A DNA stretch of 64,000 bases from an uncultured Paracoccaceae bacterium (GTDB lineage Bacteria; Pseudomonadota; Alphaproteobacteria; Rhodobacterales; Rhodobacteraceae): contig CANNFU010000001.1 of assembly GCA_947503965.1 (NCBI GenBank), positions 248,001 to 312,000 on the forward strand, written 5' to 3'. Below, piece after piece: positions 35,658 to 46,222 of the stretch. The position numbers and the translations under genes are program-made. How positions within the stretch are numbered: the stretch's first letter is position 1; the number at the start of each line of letters is the position of its first letter. The notes under the pieces were generated by a model. It did no database searches and was not told the origin of the DNA. It saw nothing but the letters and a program-made list of their open reading frames with translations.

Positions 35658-37574
35658 CTATACCGACGGCTCCGGTTCCATCCCGCCATCCGGCTCGCGG
35701 GGCTTTTTGGGCTTGGTCTTGGGGATGGCCGTCACCGATGGTGTGCCACCCGATGGCGGCGTATCATCTGCATCATCGCCAACATGCGGCGGCTCCCCAG
35801 CCATCACGCGCTTGATCTCTTCTCCGGTCAGAGTTTCGTACTCCAACAGGCCTTGGGCCAGCCGCTCGAATTCTTCGTTCTTTTCCAGGATGATTTCGCG
35901 CGCAAGCTCATAACCCTTCTGGATAAAGCTCCGAACCTCTTCCTCGATCAGTTCCTTTGTGCTTGCCGAAACCGACAAACCGGCAGTATTGCCCTGATAC
36001 CCTTCATGGGCTTCGGCATAGTCGATATTGCCGACCTTGTCGGACATACCCCAGCGCAGAACCATCGCACGGGCCAACTGGCTGGCCTGTTGGATGTCAC
36101 CCGCCGGGCCATTTGATACCTGATCCTCACCGTATTTGATGATTTCAGCCGCCTTGCCCGCCATCGTCATGGCCAAACGCTGGTGGCATTCGTCCTTGAA
36201 CATGTTCAGACGGTCCATCTCGGGCAGGCTCATCACCATACCCAGCGCACCACCGCGCGGGATGATCGTCGCCTTGTAGACCGGGTCACATTTCGGCAGG
36301 GAAATCCCGACAATCGCGTGACCCGCCTCGTGATAAGCCGTCATTTCCTTTTGCTCGGCGGTCATGACCATCGACCGGCGCTCAGCCCCCATCATGACCT
36401 TGTCCTTGGCGCTTTCAAAATCGATCATGGTGACAAAGCGCCGCCCCACACGGGCCGCCATCAACGCGGCCTCGTTCACAAGGTTCGCCAGATCGGCCCC
36501 CGAAAAGCCGGGGGAACCGCGGGCGATGATCCGCAGATCCACATCAGGACCCAGCGGGATCTTGCGGGCATGCACGCCCAAGATCTTTTCACGACCCTTG
36601 ATATCGGGGTTCGGGACAGTGATCTGGCGGTCAAAACGACCGGGGCGCAGCAAGGCCGGGTCAAGTACATCGCGACGGTTTGTGGCCGCGACGATAATCA
36701 CGCCTTCATTGGCCTCAAAGCCGTCCATCTCGACCAGCAACTGGTTCAGCGTCTGTTCACGCTCGTCATTCCCGCCGCCGTAACCGGCACCGCGGGAGCG
36801 GCCAACGGCATCAATCTCGTCGATAAACACGATACAAGGGGCGTTCTTTTTCGCCTGCTCAAACATATCGCGCACGCGCGACGCACCGACACCAACGAAC
36901 ATTTCCACAAAATCAGAACCCGAAATCGTGAAGAAAGGCACGCCCGCCTCGCCCGCAATTGCACGTGCGAGCAGCGTTTTACCAGTACCCGGAGGGCCCA
37001 CCAGCAACGCACCCTTGGGGATTTTGCCGCCAAGCCGGCTGAATTTCTGCGGGTTGCGCAGGAATTCAACAATCTCTTCCAGCTCTTCCTTAGCCTCATC
37101 AATGCCCGCAACATCGTCAAACGTGACACGCCCATGTTTTTCGGTCAGCAGCTTCGCGCGTGACTTGCCAAAGCCCATCGCGCCGCCTTTGCCGCCGCCT
37201 TGCATGCGGTTCATGAAATAGATCCAGACCCCGATCAGCAACAGGAACGGCAGCAAGCTGACGATAAACGATTGGAAAACCGATGTTTCCTGGCTGCGCG
37301 CAGATACAGGCACGTCCGCCTCAATCAGCAGATTTGTGATCTCCGCGTCCTGCGGCATAATGGTGGTGTAATTCCGGCCACCTTCAGCGAACCGGACATT
37401 TTCACCGTCAATCACCACATCGGTGACGCGACCGCCTTCGACAGCCTCGACAAATTCGGAATAGCTTCTGGATTCTGAATTCGCGGAACCCGGCGGGCTG
37501 CTGAAAAGGTTGAATAGCGCCAGCACCATAAGGAACAGGACGACCCAGAAGACCATGTTACGCGCGTTGCCCAA
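35658..37574 (-). CDS. ftsH: ATP-dependent zinc metalloprotease FtsH
   Basis: Membrane-bound protease that removes misassembled membrane proteins and regulators such as the heat-shock sigma factor. The 638-residue protein has two helices (about 7-24 and 101-121), an AAA module with GPPGTGKT at 193-200 and [13 protein letters not shown], and the zinc motif HEAGH at 415-419. The end is Pro- and Lys-rich. It is the last gene of the minus run, 86 nt after tilS, as in many proteobacteria. Confidence 0.98.
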   Translation of the reverse strand: MGNARNMVFWVVLFLMVLALFNLFSSPPGSANSESRSYSEFVEAVEGGRVTDVVIDGENVRFAEGGRNYTTIMPQDAEITNLLIEADVPVSARSQETSVFQSFIVSLLPFLLLIGVWIYFMNRMQGGGKGGAMGFGKSRAKLLTEKHGRVTFDDVAGIDEAKEELEEIVEFLRNPQKFSRLGGKIPKGALLVGPPGTGKTLLARAIAGEAGVPFFTISGSDFVEMFVGVGASRVRDMFEQAKKNAPCIVFIDEIDAVGRSRGAGYGGGNDEREQTLNQLLVEMDGFEANEGVIIVAATNRRDVLDPALLRPGRFDRQITVPNPDIKGREKILGVHARKIPLGPDVDLRIIARGSPGFSGADLANLVNEAALMAARVGRRFVTMIDFESAKDKVMMGAERRSMVMTAEQKEMTAYHEAGHAIVGISLPKCDPVYKATIIPRGGALGMVMSLPEMDRLNMFKDECHQRLAMTMAGKAAEIIKYGEDQVSNGPAGDIQQASQLARAMVLRWGMSDKVGNIDYAEAHEGYQGNTAGLSVSASTKELIEEEVRSFIQKGYELAREIILEKNEEFERLAQGLLEYETLTGEEIKRVMAGEPPHVGDDADDTPPSGGTPSVTAIPKTKPKKPREPDGGMEPEPSV

Positions 37575-37660
37575 GGGGGAGACTCCTTTGAAATCGGGAA
37601 ATGAAGCGACAGAGTCGCCGCATAAGCGTTTCTCCTAAAATAGAGGCAAAACGTTAATCT

Positions 37661-38926
37661 TCAATGCGCAAACGCGTGTTGATGGAAATCCGCGACAATC
37701 TGTGCCGTCCAGCCGTTGTTTAACCCTGCCAAAGGGGCCGCAATCAACGTATCGCCCTGCCAGATTGCGGGTGTTGCGATTAAAGATGTGCGCGGCAGAC
37801 CCGTATCGCGCCAATCAGGGCAATCGCGAATGCCTTCGCCCAATGCACGCACGTCCAATCCGTCTTGATGCGGCCCTTCAAGCATCCATCGGCCATCCCA
37901 CAGCGTCGTTGTTGCCGCGCGCATGTCCCGCACCGCCTGATATTCCCGTGTGACCCGCCAGTCCTCCCCTTTTCGGGTAATCAGACAGCCACCGACCGTG
38001 GCACTGCCCCCATCGGCCAATCCGTTAATCACATCGCATAATGCACCCTGGCGCGGCGGATAGGTCGCCCCAGAGACCCACAGGACCGCAGCGCGCCACA
38101 TGCGGCGTTTGATTTCAGAAGGCAGCGGGCCGGTCAGCCCCAGACGCAGAACCAGGTCACCATCCTGCTGCATGATGTAACGGCGTGCCTCAATGCGTGC
38201 ATAGTGATCCAGCGCGTCACGTGCCGCCTGCATTGACAGGCTCACGCTTTGCAAAACCGGGGCCGAGATGCCAAGTTCCTCCAAAGGATCAAGCGCCTTG
38301 CGGGCACGGACGCGGTCAAAGCTGTCATCATAATTGGTCGGATCGTCGATCCAACTGACCTCATTGCGTCGCAGATATGCGCGCAAATCGGCACGGCTCT
38401 GGTGCAAAAACGGGCGGGCCCATGTCATGCCATGGCGATCAAATCTCGCATTCATCGCTGCCAGCCCATCCGGGCCCGATTTCCGGGCCAGCCGGATCAA
38501 AAAGTTTTCCGCGATATCATCCGCAGTATGCCCCAGTGCAACAGCTTCGATACCTCGCGCCGCCGCCCATTCCGCAATGATCCGATAGCGGGCGTCGCGC
38601 GCGGCAGCCATCAGATTGCCATCGCCATTCCAACCATCCCATCGCACGGTCTGATGGGGAACACCCATTTGCTGGCAGGTTTGGGCAACAAAATCAGCCT
38701 CGGCTATCGATGCATCGCGCAGGCCATGGTCAATGGTTACAGCTTCCAGCGAGAAAGCCATATCAGGCGCCAAACCTGCAAAAACGTGCAAGAGAGCCAT
38801 AGAATCGCCGCCGCCAGACACGGCAACCGCTACTTTGCGTGGAAAGAATGAGCCAAACGCTGTGCGTGCGGCGTCTAAAAGATCGTCATCATGCGGATCA
38901 TGCTGAGGCTGATCAGTTACTGACAT
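37661..38926 (-). CDS. tilS: tRNA(Ile)-lysidine synthase
   Basis: Changes the wobble cytidine of the CAU anticodon of tRNA-Ile2 to lysidine, an essential step. The 421-residue protein has the PP-loop SGGGDS at 37-42 and family parts ALGHTADDIAENFLIRLARKSG and RPFLHQSRADLRAYLR. The gene overlaps the end of cpoB by 10 nt. Confidence 0.95.
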   Translation of the reverse strand: MSVTDQPQHDPHDDDLLDAARTAFGSFFPRKVAVAVSGGGDSMALLHVFAGLAPDMAFSLEAVTIDHGLRDASIAEADFVAQTCQQMGVPHQTVRWDGWNGDGNLMAAARDARYRIIAEWAAARGIEAVALGHTADDIAENFLIRLARKSGPDGLAAMNARFDRHGMTWARPFLHQSRADLRAYLRRNEVSWIDDPTNYDDSFDRVRARKALDPLEELGISAPVLQSVSLSMQAARDALDHYARIEARRYIMQQDGDLVLRLGLTGPLPSEIKRRMWRAAVLWVSGATYPPRQGALCDVINGLADGGSATVGGCLITRKGEDWRVTREYQAVRDMRAATTTLWDGRWMLEGPHQDGLDVRALGEGIRDCPDWRDTGLPRTSLIATPAIWQGDTLIAAPLAGLNNGWTAQIVADFHQHAFAH

Positions 38927-39735
38927 CCCAGATTTTGCATCGCCAACTGCGCATCAGACACCGCCGGGTTGCCCGGAAAACGCACACCGACCTCTGCCAG
39001 GGTCAGGCAGGCATCCTGCGTCTGACCAATCGCGCCCAATGAAGTGCCCAGCTTGAACAAGGCGTCAGGGGCTTTGGGGCCGGTTGGATCACCTGAAAAC
39101 GCCTCTAGATACGCGCGGGCGGCATCGGTCATGTCGCCCAGACCTTCCAGCGCTTCGCCCCGCAGGTAATTTGCGTCCGCCGTCAGCGGACTACCCGGGT
39201 AGGTCGTGCCAAAGGCCGCAAGCTGGTCAGCGGCGCCGCGAAAGTCACCTGCAGCGAGCGCCTCCTGCGCCCGCTCCAGATCGCTTTGTTCGCCAATGGC
39301 CAAAGCGGGGCCACCCGTGGCGGGCGGTGGTGCCACAGCAGGCACACCCGCCCCGTTGTCAACGCCACCCAGCGATGGGGTATCGCCCAACTGGCTGATA
39401 TCGCAATTCGCCTCCAGTTCGCATAACCGGAACTCCAGATCGCCGATCCGGTTGGTGCCATCCACGGTAATCCGGTTCACGCGAAACTCCAGCTCTTCGG
39501 ATTTTGAGGTGAGGCGCTGCAACTCTGCCTCGATCGCGTTCAGCCGGTCCAAGGGCGTGTTGCCCACAACACCGCTGTTCAGCCCGCCCGTGGTCGACAA
39601 TTCGCGGCGCAGGCGCTGCACATCAACATAAAGTACCGTCAATTGTTGTCGGATGTCCGCCAATGTCTCTTCATTCTGAGCGAAGGCAGGCACGGGGGAA
39701 ACCAACAAAGCGCAAACAAGGGCGATACGGTACAT
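38917..39735 (-). CDS. cpoB: Tol-Pal system protein CpoB (YbgF)
   Basis: Periplasmic partner of TolA that links peptidoglycan synthesis to outer-membrane constriction. From the ATG at 39735 it has 272 residues: signal peptide (ALVCALLVSPVPAFAQ), an N-terminal coiled-coil (about 20-100, with LADIRQQLTVLYVDVQRLRREL), a short Pro/Gly linker, and three TPR units at the C-terminus (about 155-270). It follows pal by 23 nt. Confidence 0.93.
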   Translation of the reverse strand: MYRIALVCALLVSPVPAFAQNEETLADIRQQLTVLYVDVQRLRRELSTTGGLNSGVVGNTPLDRLNAIEAELQRLTSKSEELEFRVNRITVDGTNRIGDLEFRLCELEANCDISQLGDTPSLGGVDNGAGVPAVAPPPATGGPALAIGEQSDLERAQEALAAGDFRGAADQLAAFGTTYPGSPLTADANYLRGEALEGLGDMTDAARAYLEAFSGDPTGPKAPDALFKLGTSLGAIGQTQDACLTLAEVGVRFPGNPAVSDAQLAMQNLGCQ

Positions 39736-39758
39736 CTTGGGCGTTCCTTTGGTTCTGA

Positions 39759-40274
39759 TCAGCTTGTAATCGCTGAGAATGAAAGAACCGTAACGGCCCG
39801 GCGGTTCTGCGCATAGCATGTTTCGTTCGAACAGACCTCAATCGGGCGTTCTTTACCATAGCTGGTTACTTCCAAACGGCTTGCAGGCACACCGCGCGCC
39901 ACCAGATATTCGCGCACAGCATTGGCCCGGCGGAAGCCAAGGGCAAGGTTGTATTCACGTGTCCCCTGTTCGTCCGCATGGCCTTCGATCACTGCGCGAT
40001 AATCGGTGTTGGTCAGCAACCACTGCGCCTGCCCGTCCAGAATGGACTTGCCCTGATCAGTGATGGTCGATGTATCGACCGCGAACAGGACCCGGTCACC
40101 GATGGTCTGGTTAAAGAACTGCGGGCTTGCCGGATCACTGGCCGACCCGGCCAAGCCATCAGCACCAGCGCCAGAACCCGCGCCACCAGCACCACCGCCA
40201 AATCGGTCGGGGTCTGTACAAGCCGCCGTGGCCAGAACCAAAAGGACAACCGCCAGCTTTTTGAGAATATTCAT
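39759..40274 (-). CDS. pal: Peptidoglycan-associated lipoprotein Pal
   Basis: Outer-membrane lipoprotein that ties the membrane to peptidoglycan and binds TolB. It has 171 residues, lipobox TAAC (Cys at residue 19), a Gly/Ala-rich linker, and an OmpA domain (about 55-165) with VIEGHADEQGTREYNLALG and NRRAVTVL. It stands between tolB and cpoB in the standard order. Confidence 0.97.
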   Translation of the reverse strand: MNILKKLAVVLLVLATAACTDPDRFGGGAGGAGSGAGADGLAGSASDPASPQFFNQTIGDRVLFAVDTSTITDQGKSILDGQAQWLLTNTDYRAVIEGHADEQGTREYNLALGFRRANAVREYLVARGVPASRLEVTSYGKERPIEVCSNETCYAQNRRAVTVLSFSAITS

Positions 40275-40350
40275 TGGATCATTTCCTGTTATTATCTGCT
40301 CGTTTTGCCGGACTATAGCACGGCTTCCCGCCCGAGGGAATCACACATAA

Positions 40351-41667
40351 TTACGGTTGCAACGGCCCCCATGACGGGTCAGAAGCACCACCCTGAATAG
40401 GCAACGGCTTGAGGTTACGACCCGAAATATCCACCGAATACATGGATGAGGTACCACCAGCGCCTTGGGTTTCACGGCTGAACATGATGACCCGGCCATT
40501 CGGCGACCATGTGGGGCCTTCGTCAAGAAACGATGACGTGAGCAGGCGTTCCTCGGATCCATCCGTGCGCATCACACCAATGTGGAAACGCCCTGCATTC
40601 TGCTTGGTGAAGGCCACCAGATCACCGCGCGGGGACCACACGGGCGTGCCATACCGGCCCTCACCAAAGGAAATCCGCCGCGCCTCTCCGCCATTGGCGG
40701 ACATGATATAAAGCTGCTGTGTGCCCGACCGGTCGCTTTCAAACACGATCTGCGTGCCGTCGGGTGACAGGCTGGGTGCGGTTTCAATCGACGGGGCAGA
40801 GGTCAGGCGGACATGCTGACCTGTCGACAGGTCCGTGCGGTAGATATCCGTGTTGCCACCATTGGATAGGCTGTAAATCACCGACCGGCCATCGCGGGAA
40901 AACCGGGGCGAAAACGCCATCTCACCCGGTGCGGTCTGCAACTGCTGGCGGCCCACATTGGCGACGTTCAACACGTTGATCCGGGGAAAACCGCTTTCAA
41001 AACTGGTATATAGCACCCGGTCCCCATTCGGTGAAAAACGGGGGGCAAGCACGATACTGCTGCTGTCGGTCAAAAACTGCACATTCGCGCCATCGTAATC
41101 CATGATCGCCAGACGCTTCAGGCGATTATCCTTTGGGCCGCTTTCCGATACGAACACAACGCGACTGTCGAAATAGCCACCCTCGCCCGTGATCCGGCTG
41201 TAAACAGCATCCGCCACCTTGTGACCCATGCGGCGCCAGCCCGCGACGGTGCCCGCAAATTGCAAACCCTCACCCAGCTCCTGCCCCGAAAACACATCAT
41301 ACAGGCGAAACTTCACAATCAACTGATTGCCGCTCACGGTCACTGCGCCGGTAATCAAGGCCTGCGCATTGATCGCACGCCAATCGGGATACGCGATCGG
41401 CTGCGCGAAGGAACTAACCTGCGAGATAAACGCCGTTGCAGGCACTTCGCGAAACAGCCCTGTTCCGGCAAGGTCCTGCACCACAAGACGGGACAGATCA
41501 GAGGCAACCTGCTGGGCCTGCAGGCTTTCGGCCTCGAAACTGGGGACGGCAAAGGTAATCGGCTCAATCACCCCGTCCGTAATTGTCAGCCGCAAGGGGC
41601 CGTTCTGTGCGATGGCCGGTGCCGCAAGCACCAAAACCACCAGGAATGCCAAAATACGTTTCATCAT
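40351..41667 (-). CDS. tolB: Tol-Pal system translocation protein TolB
   Basis: Periplasmic beta-propeller that shuttles between Pal and TolA. It has 438 residues: signal peptide ([14 protein letters not shown]), N-terminal domain (about 25-160), then a six-bladed propeller with repeated motifs such as [31 protein letters not shown] and [15 protein letters not shown]. The start is one of two adjacent ATG codons (41667 or 41664). Confidence 0.96.
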   Translation of the reverse strand: MMKRILAFLVVLVLAAPAIAQNGPLRLTITDGVIEPITFAVPSFEAESLQAQQVASDLSRLVVQDLAGTGLFREVPATAFISQVSSFAQPIAYPDWRAINAQALITGAVTVSGNQLIVKFRLYDVFSGQELGEGLQFAGTVAGWRRMGHKVADAVYSRITGEGGYFDSRVVFVSESGPKDNRLKRLAIMDYDGANVQFLTDSSSIVLAPRFSPNGDRVLYTSFESGFPRINVLNVANVGRQQLQTAPGEMAFSPRFSRDGRSVIYSLSNGGNTDIYRTDLSTGQHVRLTSAPSIETAPSLSPDGTQIVFESDRSGTQQLYIMSANGGEARRISFGEGRYGTPVWSPRGDLVAFTKQNAGRFHIGVMRTDGSEERLLTSSFLDEGPTWSPNGRVIMFSRETQGAGGTSSMYSVDISGRNLKPLPIQGGASDPSWGPLQP

Positions 41668-41770
41668 CTTCGCCTCACTCCGCCTGTCCGGGTTCAACCC
41701 CGGTACTTAGCTACCGTTCCTTCTTAGCAGGTGCGTGAACTCTTTTCACCTCACCTGCGCGTGTCCTTGC

Positions 41771-42895
41771 CTAACGTAACCGCATCCCACTGGGATCAAA
41801 TGTGATTACGACATCTTTCCATTTATCATATTTGTCGGCCGGCAACTGATACCCGCCCCGTTGACAGCGCAAGATCGCGCGACGCGCGGCCTCAAACGCT
41901 GTATTTACTGCACTCTGGTCGCCATCGGATGAAATCAACTGGACGTCACCCTGCACAACACCTGAACGATCAAGGCTAAAGCCCACCTCAACAGTCACGC
42001 GCGCCGCCACAGAGCCGGGATCGACATTCCAGCAGCTATTTACCGCAATGCGGAAACTGTCACGCTCCGCGCCTGTCATTGGCGGACCAGCAGCAACCGC
42101 AGGCGCGGCAGAGGATGCTTCGGCCGCCAACGCCGCCGCAAGCGCGTCTGCCACATCATCCTCACTTGTCTGCGGCGCAGGTTCGGGCTCGGCCGCAGCG
42201 GTCTCCGTCTCCGGCTCGGGTTCTGTGGCGGGCGCAGGTGGCGTCGGCCGGTTCGGGCGTGACACGGGGCGCGCCGATGTTGTGGGTGCCAAGTCTGCAA
42301 TGCCAATCTCGGTTGCAGCTTCTTCGGGGGCTGTCGCCTCCTGTTCCTCTTCAACCACTTCAGCTTCGGCAGACTGATCCGGCACAACCTCCTGTCGCAC
42401 GACCTCATCCACCTGCGCATCAGGCGGTGGTGGGGCAGAAGGGGTTGAGGCAATCCGATCCGCCTGCGGTGGCGTCGGCGTATCGCTCACTTCGACATCC
42501 GGGGTCGGGGGTGGAGCGGCCGGTTGGGCCGGCTCTTGAGGGGCGGCGTCCGTCACTTCGGTATCGGGTGGCGGGGGCGGCGCTGGCGGCGGCGGGGCTT
42601 CCACGTCAGGCGGCTCCACTGGCTCTGGTGGCGGTGCTTGCTCTGGTGGGTCTTGTTCGGCTGGCGCAGGCGGCGGGTCCTCATTGATCACGGGCTGTAC
42701 CGGCGCGTCGGGCGCTGCATTGCCGGGCTCCGGCGTGGTCGCCGCACGCATCTGATCGAACTCTTCCCCACTGATCACAGACACCGAGATATCATCGAAA
42801 ACCAGCGGTTCAGAATCGAACCCCCAGCCCAAGATCAGCCAGCCAATCAACCCGATATGGCCGATGCCTGAGATATAGGTGCCCGGGCTTTGCAT
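41771..42895 (-). CDS. tolA: TolA-like protein, Pro/Ala-rich
   Basis: Inner-membrane protein that spans the periplasm and carries force from TolQR to TolB-Pal. It has 374 residues: one N-terminal helix (about 8-26), a long Pro-, Ala- and Glu-rich middle (about 50-265, with many PPPP runs), and a C-terminal TolA/TonB-type domain (about 275-374, with RFRIAVNSCW-like FRIAVNSCWNVDPGS and ARRAILRCQRGGYQLP). The middle part is Pro-rich rather than the Lys/Ala helix of E. coli TolA, as is common in alphaproteobacteria. Confidence 0.9.
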   Translation of the reverse strand: MQSPGTYISGIGHIGLIGWLILGWGFDSEPLVFDDISVSVISGEEFDQMRAATTPEPGNAAPDAPVQPVINEDPPPAPAEQDPPEQAPPPEPVEPPDVEAPPPPAPPPPPDTEVTDAAPQEPAQPAAPPPTPDVEVSDTPTPPQADRIASTPSAPPPPDAQVDEVVRQEVVPDQSAEAEVVEEEQEATAPEEAATEIGIADLAPTTSARPVSRPNRPTPPAPATEPEPETETAAAEPEPAPQTSEDDVADALAAALAAEASSAAPAVAAGPPMTGAERDSFRIAVNSCWNVDPGSVAARVTVEVGFSLDRSGVVQGDVQLISSDGDQSAVNTAFEAARRAILRCQRGGYQLPADKYDKWKDVVITFDPSGMRLR

Positions 42896-42898
42896 CGT

Positions 42899-43369
42899 TT
42901 ATCCGTCAGCGCCGCCTGTCGGGGCCACATCGGTCACCAGACCGATATCGGAAAACCCGCCCGCATTCAGCAGACCCATGATCTGCGCCACACGGTTCCA
43001 GTCATTGCGGCCATCGGCGCGCAGGAAAATCTTGTCGCTGGTCCGCTCCGCGGCAATCGCCTGCAGCCGGGCAACCAGCACGTCCTCTGCAACATCCGTT
43101 TCCTGGATCATCACACGCCCATCATTGGTGATGGTGACGGTCAGCGGTTCTTCCTCGTCCCCCGGCAATGCCGTGGCCGAGGTTTCGGGCAGTTCCACAG
43201 GCACACCCACAACCGAAAGCGGCGCGGCCACCATGAAGATGATCAAAAGCACCATCATCACATCCACAAATGGCGTGACGTTGATCTCTGACATTGGCTG
43301 GCTGCGACGCGACCGGCGGCGACCGCGTCTGCCCCCGTCCCCGCCTGAATTCATGACACCTGCGCCCAT
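42899..43369 (-). CDS. tolR: Tol-Pal system proton channel protein TolR
   Basis: ExbD/TolR-family protein, 156 residues. It has a basic N-terminus (GRRGRRRSRRSQP), then MSEINVTPFVDVMMVLLIIFM with the proton-carrying Asp in VTPFVDVM, and a periplasmic domain. The start at 43369 is 1 nt after the tolQ stop; an earlier in-frame ATG would overlap tolQ. Confidence 0.95.
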   Translation of the reverse strand: MGAGVMNSGGDGGRRGRRRSRRSQPMSEINVTPFVDVMMVLLIIFMVAAPLSVVGVPVELPETSATALPGDEEEPLTVTITNDGRVMIQETDVAEDVLVARLQAIAAERTSDKIFLRADGRNDWNRVAQIMGLLNAGGFSDIGLVTDVAPTGGADG

Positions 43370-43370
43370 G

Positions 43371-44045
43371 TCAGCTATCCAACTGCCTGCTGAGGATCGT
43401 TGCGAATTCATCGGCAAACGCCTCGTACCCGCTTACGATGCCATCGCTATCAGAGCTAAGTTTGTTATAGTATATCACCGCCGGAATAGCGGCGAGCAGG
43501 CCCAGCCCGGTGGCCAGCAACGCCTCGGCAATACCGGGGGCGACAACGGCAAGGTTCGTCGTCTGCGCCTCTGCAATCTCGATAAAGGCGTTCATGATCC
43601 CCCAGACGGTACCAAACAGGCCCACGAATGGCGCGGTCGATCCCACCGTCGCCAAAATCGGCAGGCTTTTTTGCAGACGCGAGGCTTCCTTCGCAATCGC
43701 CACATCCATGGAGCGGTCGATCCGGGCGGTCGCATTGGCGATCAGGCCACCGTCATCCTTATGGGATCTTTCCCACTCCTGCATGCCTGCAACGAATATC
43801 TTCTCTGATGGCCCGTCCGGGTCGCGGCCGATCTTGGCATAAAGCCCGTCCAGCGGTTCACCCGACCAGAAAGCCCGGTCAAAGATATCCGCCTCGGCCC
43901 GGGCCTTGCGATATTGGATGGTCTTGTCGATGATCACCGCCCAGGTCCAGATGGACGCGGCGATCAGCATGATCATGACAAGTTTGACGGTAATCGTTGC
44001 GCGCGCGAACAACGCCCACATTGTGAATTCGTGTGCTGCTTCCAT
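43371..44045 (-). CDS. tolQ: Tol-Pal system protein TolQ
   Basis: ExbB/TolQ-family channel protein, 224 residues, three helices (about 15-35, 130-155, 165-190), with the pore motif LATVGSTAPFVGLFGTVWGIM. With TolR it uses the proton gradient to move TolA. It is the first of the tol genes, 113 nt after ybgC; that gap may hold a promoter. Confidence 0.97.
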   Translation of the reverse strand: MEAAHEFTMWALFARATITVKLVMIMLIAASIWTWAVIIDKTIQYRKARAEADIFDRAFWSGEPLDGLYAKIGRDPDGPSEKIFVAGMQEWERSHKDDGGLIANATARIDRSMDVAIAKEASRLQKSLPILATVGSTAPFVGLFGTVWGIMNAFIEIAEAQTTNLAVVAPGIAEALLATGLGLLAAIPAVIYYNKLSSDSDGIVSGYEAFADEFATILSRQLDS

Positions 44046-44158
44046 ATGCCTGCTCTGCCTCTAGGCCCGATTTTGGGCTCAATTTCCGCTCAGCGTACAG
44101 CATCGCCGCAGGGAAATCCAACCAATCCCGCATCACATCTGCGAAAAAGCGGCGGTTT

Positions 44159-44545
44159 CTAATGAACGGACTGGCGGATCGCCGCCGGAAGCCGGGCAAC
44201 GGCACCCGTTGACGTCAGGCAGACAACCGTCACCGCGGCAGAAAAAAGGGTGACATCGCCACGCTTCACATCCTGATGAAACACCACCCGCGCGCCCGAA
44301 GGCTGGTCCATCCGGCTTTCCACAACCAGCTGATCATCATAATGGGCCGGGGCAATATAGTCGGCCTCGACCCGGCGTACGGCAAAGACAAAGCCATCCG
44401 CCTTCATCTGCACCTGATCAATCCCCATCTCGCGCACCCACTCCGACCGGGCACGCTCAATAAACTTCAGATAATTCGCATAATAGACGATGCCCGCAAG
44501 GTCGGTGTCTTCATAATAGACGCGGATGGGGAATTGATGGGTCAT
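44159..44545 (-). CDS. ybgC: Acyl-CoA thioesterase YbgC
   Basis: Hotdog-fold thioesterase of 128 residues with the catalytic aspartate in YYEDTDLAGIVYYANYL near residue 13. In E. coli it precedes tolQ in the same way and interacts with phospholipid synthesis. Its ATG overlaps the stop of the gene upstream by 4 nt. Confidence 0.95.
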   Translation of the reverse strand: MTHQFPIRVYYEDTDLAGIVYYANYLKFIERARSEWVREMGIDQVQMKADGFVFAVRRVEADYIAPAHYDDQLVVESRMDQPSGARVVFHQDVKRGDVTLFSAAVTVVCLTSTGAVARLPAAIRQSVH

Positions 44546-45171
44546 GAAGGCCTCGAAACTCTGGCTGCCAATCGCAAGGCGTGGCTGGGGTCCTGCGCCA
44601 TCGGCGGCATCACCGGATCGTAGGCTGCCCGCACAACATCCGCAATCTCAGGACGCAACACCGCCTTGCCATCGATCAAGGCCAGCGGTGGCGTCGCGTC
44701 AAAGGCTGTATCCGACCACAGCAAGATCGTCTGCACGGCCTGCGACAGGGCCAGGGTGTCTGCCGGGACCGCCGCCATATGTTCATCCAAGCGCAAAAAC
44801 ACGAACGCCGCGCGAATGGCCCCTGCCTCATCAAAGCGGAAAATGCGATACTGATTGGCATCCGCCGCCTTCAGCTTTGCCACCAATGGCGCCAGATCGG
44901 GAACCAGTTGATCCAGATGCGGCACCTCCTCCAGTTCCGCCCAGTCCCGGCAGAAAAAGACCATGAAATTCGCACCCAGTTCCGGGTCGGTTTCAGCCAT
45001 CTGATGGCTGGCCAGGGTTACAACCGCCTCAATCGCGCCTTTGAAAACGGCCAATGTGGCATCATCCACGCCAAACACGACCGGCACAATCGGGCGGCCC
45101 CAACGCGCAAACACATAATTTCCGTCAGCGCGGGTGAAAAGTGCGGCGATGTCCTGACTTCTTTCTTCCAT
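44542..45171 (-). CDS. Conserved-looking unknown protein between ruvB and ybgC
   Basis: I do not recognise a named family with confidence. It has 209 residues from the ATG at 45171 (MEERSQDIAALFTRADGNYVF), is soluble, and has no signal peptide. It contains a region rich in hydrophobic and acidic residues (ANFMVFFCRDWAELEEVPHL, about 75-94) that suggests an alpha/beta fold. It lies 22 nt after ruvB and overlaps ybgC by 4 nt, so it is in the operon. A function cannot be given. Confidence 0.8.
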   Translation of the reverse strand: MEERSQDIAALFTRADGNYVFARWGRPIVPVVFGVDDATLAVFKGAIEAVVTLASHQMAETDPELGANFMVFFCRDWAELEEVPHLDQLVPDLAPLVAKLKAADANQYRIFRFDEAGAIRAAFVFLRLDEHMAAVPADTLALSQAVQTILLWSDTAFDATPPLALIDGKAVLRPEIADVVRAAYDPVMPPMAQDPSHALRLAARVSRPS

Positions 45172-45193
45172 AAATACTCCCGCCGGAGGCCTT

Positions 45194-46213
45194 TCAACCA
45201 AACAAATCCGTCTGCGATTTTGGCGGCTCTATCCCTAGATGCGCCCAGGCCGCCTGCGCCAGCATCCGACCACGCGGCGTGCGCTGGATCAGCCCTTTCT
45301 GCAACAGATAAGGCTCGATCACATCCTCCAGACTGTCGCGGCTTTCCGACAAGGCGGCCGACATCGTCTCGACCCCGACCGGCCCGCCGCCATAGCTTTC
45401 GGCAATCAGGCGCAGATAGCGACGATCCGCATTATCCAACCCCAGATGATCCACGCCCAGCCGGGTCAGCGCCCGGTCTGCAATCGCCTGCGTGACGGTG
45501 CCGTCGCCCTCGACAATCGCGAAATCCACTACCCTGCGCAGCAACCGGCCGGCAATACGCGGCGTCCCGCGGGCACGCTTGGCGATTTCGCGCGCGCCCA
45601 AATCAGCCGCCGGCGCACCCATCAGCCGCGCCCCGCGTGTCACAATCTCATGCAACTCGTCCTCGGTATAGAATTCCAACCGGGTCGGAATCCCAAAACG
45701 ATCCCGCAAGGGTGTCGTCAACAGCCCCATCCGGGTCGTCGCCCCCACCAGCGTGAAGGGCTGCAACTCAATTCGGACAGTCCGCGCCGCAGGCCCCTCA
45801 CCGATCACCAGATCCAGCTCGAAATCCTCAAGCGCCGGATACAGCACTTCTTCCACCGCCGGATTCAGGCGATGAATTTCGTCAATGAACAGAACATCCC
45901 GCGCTTCAAGATTGGTCAGGATCGCCGCAAGATCACCTGCCTTGGCCAATACGGGGCCAGAGGTCATCCGAAAATTCACGCCCAGCTCGCGGGCCATGAT
46001 CTGCGCCAGCGTCGTCTTGCCCAAACCGGGGGGGCCGTGAAACAAGGCATGATCCATCGCCTCGCCTCGCCTGCGGGCGCTCTCGATAAACACTTTCAGG
46101 TTCGCCCGGGCCTCACGCTGCCCGATGAATTCATCCAGCGTCTGCGGACGCAAGGCACGATCCGCATCTTCGGGCTGCGGATCAGGACGCAATGTGGGAT
46201 CAGGCTGGGTCAT
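45194..46213 (-). CDS. ruvB: Holliday junction ATPase RuvB
   Basis: Hexameric motor for branch migration of Holliday junctions. The 339-residue protein has [11 protein letters not shown], Walker [10 protein letters not shown] near residue 61, Walker B FIDEIHRL, and the C-terminal winged helix ([17 protein letters not shown]). It follows ruvA by 9 nt. Confidence 0.98.
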   Translation of the reverse strand: MTQPDPTLRPDPQPEDADRALRPQTLDEFIGQREARANLKVFIESARRRGEAMDHALFHGPPGLGKTTLAQIMARELGVNFRMTSGPVLAKAGDLAAILTNLEARDVLFIDEIHRLNPAVEEVLYPALEDFELDLVIGEGPAARTVRIELQPFTLVGATTRMGLLTTPLRDRFGIPTRLEFYTEDELHEIVTRGARLMGAPAADLGAREIAKRARGTPRIAGRLLRRVVDFAIVEGDGTVTQAIADRALTRLGVDHLGLDNADRRYLRLIAESYGGGPVGVETMSAALSESRDSLEDVIEPYLLQKGLIQRTPRGRMLAQAAWAHLGIEPPKSQTDLFG

Positions 46214-46222
46214 GTCCCTTCA

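Noticed and set aside
36183-37163. Open frame of 326 codons antisense to ftsH
   Set aside because: Same reasoning: mirror of a conserved gene, unusual composition.
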